DNA of 64,000 nt from Denitrobacterium detoxificans. Its GTDB lineage: Bacteria > Actinomycetota > Coriobacteriia > Coriobacteriales > Eggerthellaceae. The stretch covers positions 434,001 to 498,000 of the forward strand of contig NZ_SUUH01000002.1 of NCBI RefSeq assembly GCF_015062615.1. Reading direction: 5' to 3'. The notes under the pieces are model-generated. The model saw only the letters and a program-made list of their open reading frames with translations. It searched no databases and had not been told where the DNA came from. How positions within the stretch are numbered: the stretch's first letter is position 1; every line of letters starts with the position of its first letter. A program made the position numbers and the translations under genes. Below are positions 63,075 through 64,000 of this stretch, piece by piece.

Positions 63075-63841
63075 TGGCCACGCCCACGAAATCTTGCCGC
63101 GTACTGGTCGTTCGCAAGACGAAGCTTCGGGAAACCGACCTCATCATCACCTTTTTGCATGAAGACGGCTCGCTGGGGCAGGCCGTTGCGCGTGGCGCGC
63201 GTAAGCCGGGCAATACGTTTGCCTCGCGCCTGGAATACTTTTGCCTGGCCGACGTGCTCATCGCGAAGGGGAGGGGCCTGCCTATCGTCACCGAGGCGCG
63301 TTGCGTGAACGCCCATGCCCGATTGCGCGAGGATGTGCTGTTCAACGCCGCGTCTTCGCCCATTCTCGATGCGCTTGCCAAGTGCGGCCAACCCGACCTT
63401 CCCGTGCCGCGCCTGTTCGACATGGCCTGTGCGGCGCTCGATGAGCTCTGCGCCTGCCAGGAAGACGATGCGCCCGCCATTTGCGCGGCGTTCCTGGTGA
63501 AGCTCTTCGCCATGCTGGGCTTTCGCCCGCGCGTGTCCACGTGCGTATCGTGCGGGGCTCAGGTGCCGCTCGAGCATGGCGCATGGCGTGATTTCTCGTT
63601 CGTCGAAGGGGGAGCAGTCTGCATCGATTGCCGTTCGCACGTGCAGACGCAGCGCATCGAGGCTACTACGTTGCTGTGGGTGCAAACGCTGTTGGGCCAG
63701 CCGTTTGCCCGCGTACGTGATTCGCATGTTCCCCTACAGGCGTCATTTGCCGTGCTCCATTTCGCGCACCAGTGGTTCCGCGAGCACATGGGGCTCAACC
63801 TGAAGTCCCTGAACTTCCTGCTCACGAGCGGATTGTTCTAA
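63074..63841 (+). CDS. recO: DNA repair protein RecO
   Basis: This 255-residue protein loads RecA on SSB-coated DNA with RecR. The N-terminal OB fold begins with SCRVLVVRKTKLRETDLIITFLHEDGSL, and the C-terminal part has a zinc-ribbon-like CVSCGAQ and CIDC pair. The start is GTG at 63074 overlapping the era stop. It is the last complete gene in the window. Confidence 0.94.
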   Translation: MATPTKSCRVLVVRKTKLRETDLIITFLHEDGSLGQAVARGARKPGNTFASRLEYFCLADVLIAKGRGLPIVTEARCVNAHARLREDVLFNAASSPILDALAKCGQPDLPVPRLFDMACAALDELCACQEDDAPAICAAFLVKLFAMLGFRPRVSTCVSCGAQVPLEHGAWRDFSFVEGGAVCIDCRSHVQTQRIEATTLLWVQTLLGQPFARVRDSHVPLQASFAVLHFAHQWFREHMGLNLKSLNFLLTSGLF

Positions 63842-64000
63842 GCGTTGCGTCGTCGTTTTCATGCTCAACGTCGCCCCTGCACCCCATATGTGCAGACCAT
63901 GATGCTTCGTATACTGCGTAGCTGCCAATTCCTAGGATGTGTATAATGGACAAGCTGCATTAGCAGGGCTTTCCCCTTAGCACGCACGCGCCACCTTGCA
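63842..64000. other. Downstream tail with a candidate promoter
   Basis: No gene is complete here. A consensus TATAAT lies at 63942-63947, with only a poor -35 at 17 bases (TAGCTG). It probably belongs to the next gene beyond the window. No clear terminator for recO is visible. Confidence 0.35.

Overview
The window reads as a chromosomal segment of a high-GC actinobacterium of the class Coriobacteriia, probably of Eggerthellaceae type. The evidence is the rimP-nusA-ylxR-infB-rbfA order, an actinobacterial integration host factor (mihF) directly before gmk and rpoZ, an anaerobe-type 2-oxoacid:ferredoxin oxidoreductase, a class 1B PyrK/PyrD pair, and a Tat-exported Old Yellow Enzyme-type flavoprotein next to a LysR regulator. 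This placement is inferred from gene content, not from a database search. There are no rRNA or tRNA genes, insertion sequences, prophage or CRISPR array.

Layout. 1-1650 is the 3' part of a membrane diguanylate cyclase. 1687-11887 is a long translation and information-processing operon: rimP, nusA, ylxR, infB, rbfA, nrnA-like, truB, ribF, dnaG. 12061-14911 is def-fmt-rsmB. 15051-17506 (minus) is an acyl-CoA synthetase and its likely XRE-cupin regulator. Divergent from it, 17663-21121 is a MinD-like P-loop NTPase followed by the four subunits of a 2-oxoacid:ferredoxin oxidoreductase. yqeY follows. Pyrimidine synthesis lies in three units: pyrR-pyrB-pyrC (22066-24876), carA-carB (25159-29722) and, after an accessory island, pyrK-pyrD-pyrF (35130-37572). 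The island (29929-34690) holds the exported flavoprotein, a LysR regulator, a relBE-type toxin-antitoxin pair and a flavodoxin with a hydrophobic tail. Next come mihF-gmk-rpoZ, thiI, comEA-comEC-holA, rpsT (minus), a heme lipoprotein, lepA, a small membrane protein, dusB, hemW, then hrcA-dnaJ-rsmE-mtaB-phoH. The usual phoH-ybeY-dgkA-era-recO order is split by an insert of about 5.9 kb carrying a MEMO-AMMECR1 fusion, ettA, the matching radical SAM enzyme, a small membrane protein and a GrpB-family protein. The window ends just after recO.

How the parts work together. The main operons supply ribosome maturation, initiation and peptide deformylation. The pyr genes supply UMP. Two of the three pyr units carry leaders with the same PyrR-binding-loop-like element and an intrinsic terminator, so they are probably attenuated together. 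The 2-oxoacid oxidoreductase and acyl-CoA synthetase suggest fermentative amino-acid or organic-acid metabolism passing electrons to ferredoxin.

The most notable observations are regulatory or structural: matching PyrR leaders on pyrRBC and carAB; intrinsic terminators between promoter and start codon of rimP and hrcA; a degenerate CIRCE overlapping the hrcA promoter; a nested inverted-repeat element between holA and rpsT; a Cys/His extension on NusA; a long charged tail on ribosomal protein S20; a possibly tail-anchored flavodoxin; and the MEMO/AMMECR1/radical SAM island. I did not find a clearly new defence or mobile system.
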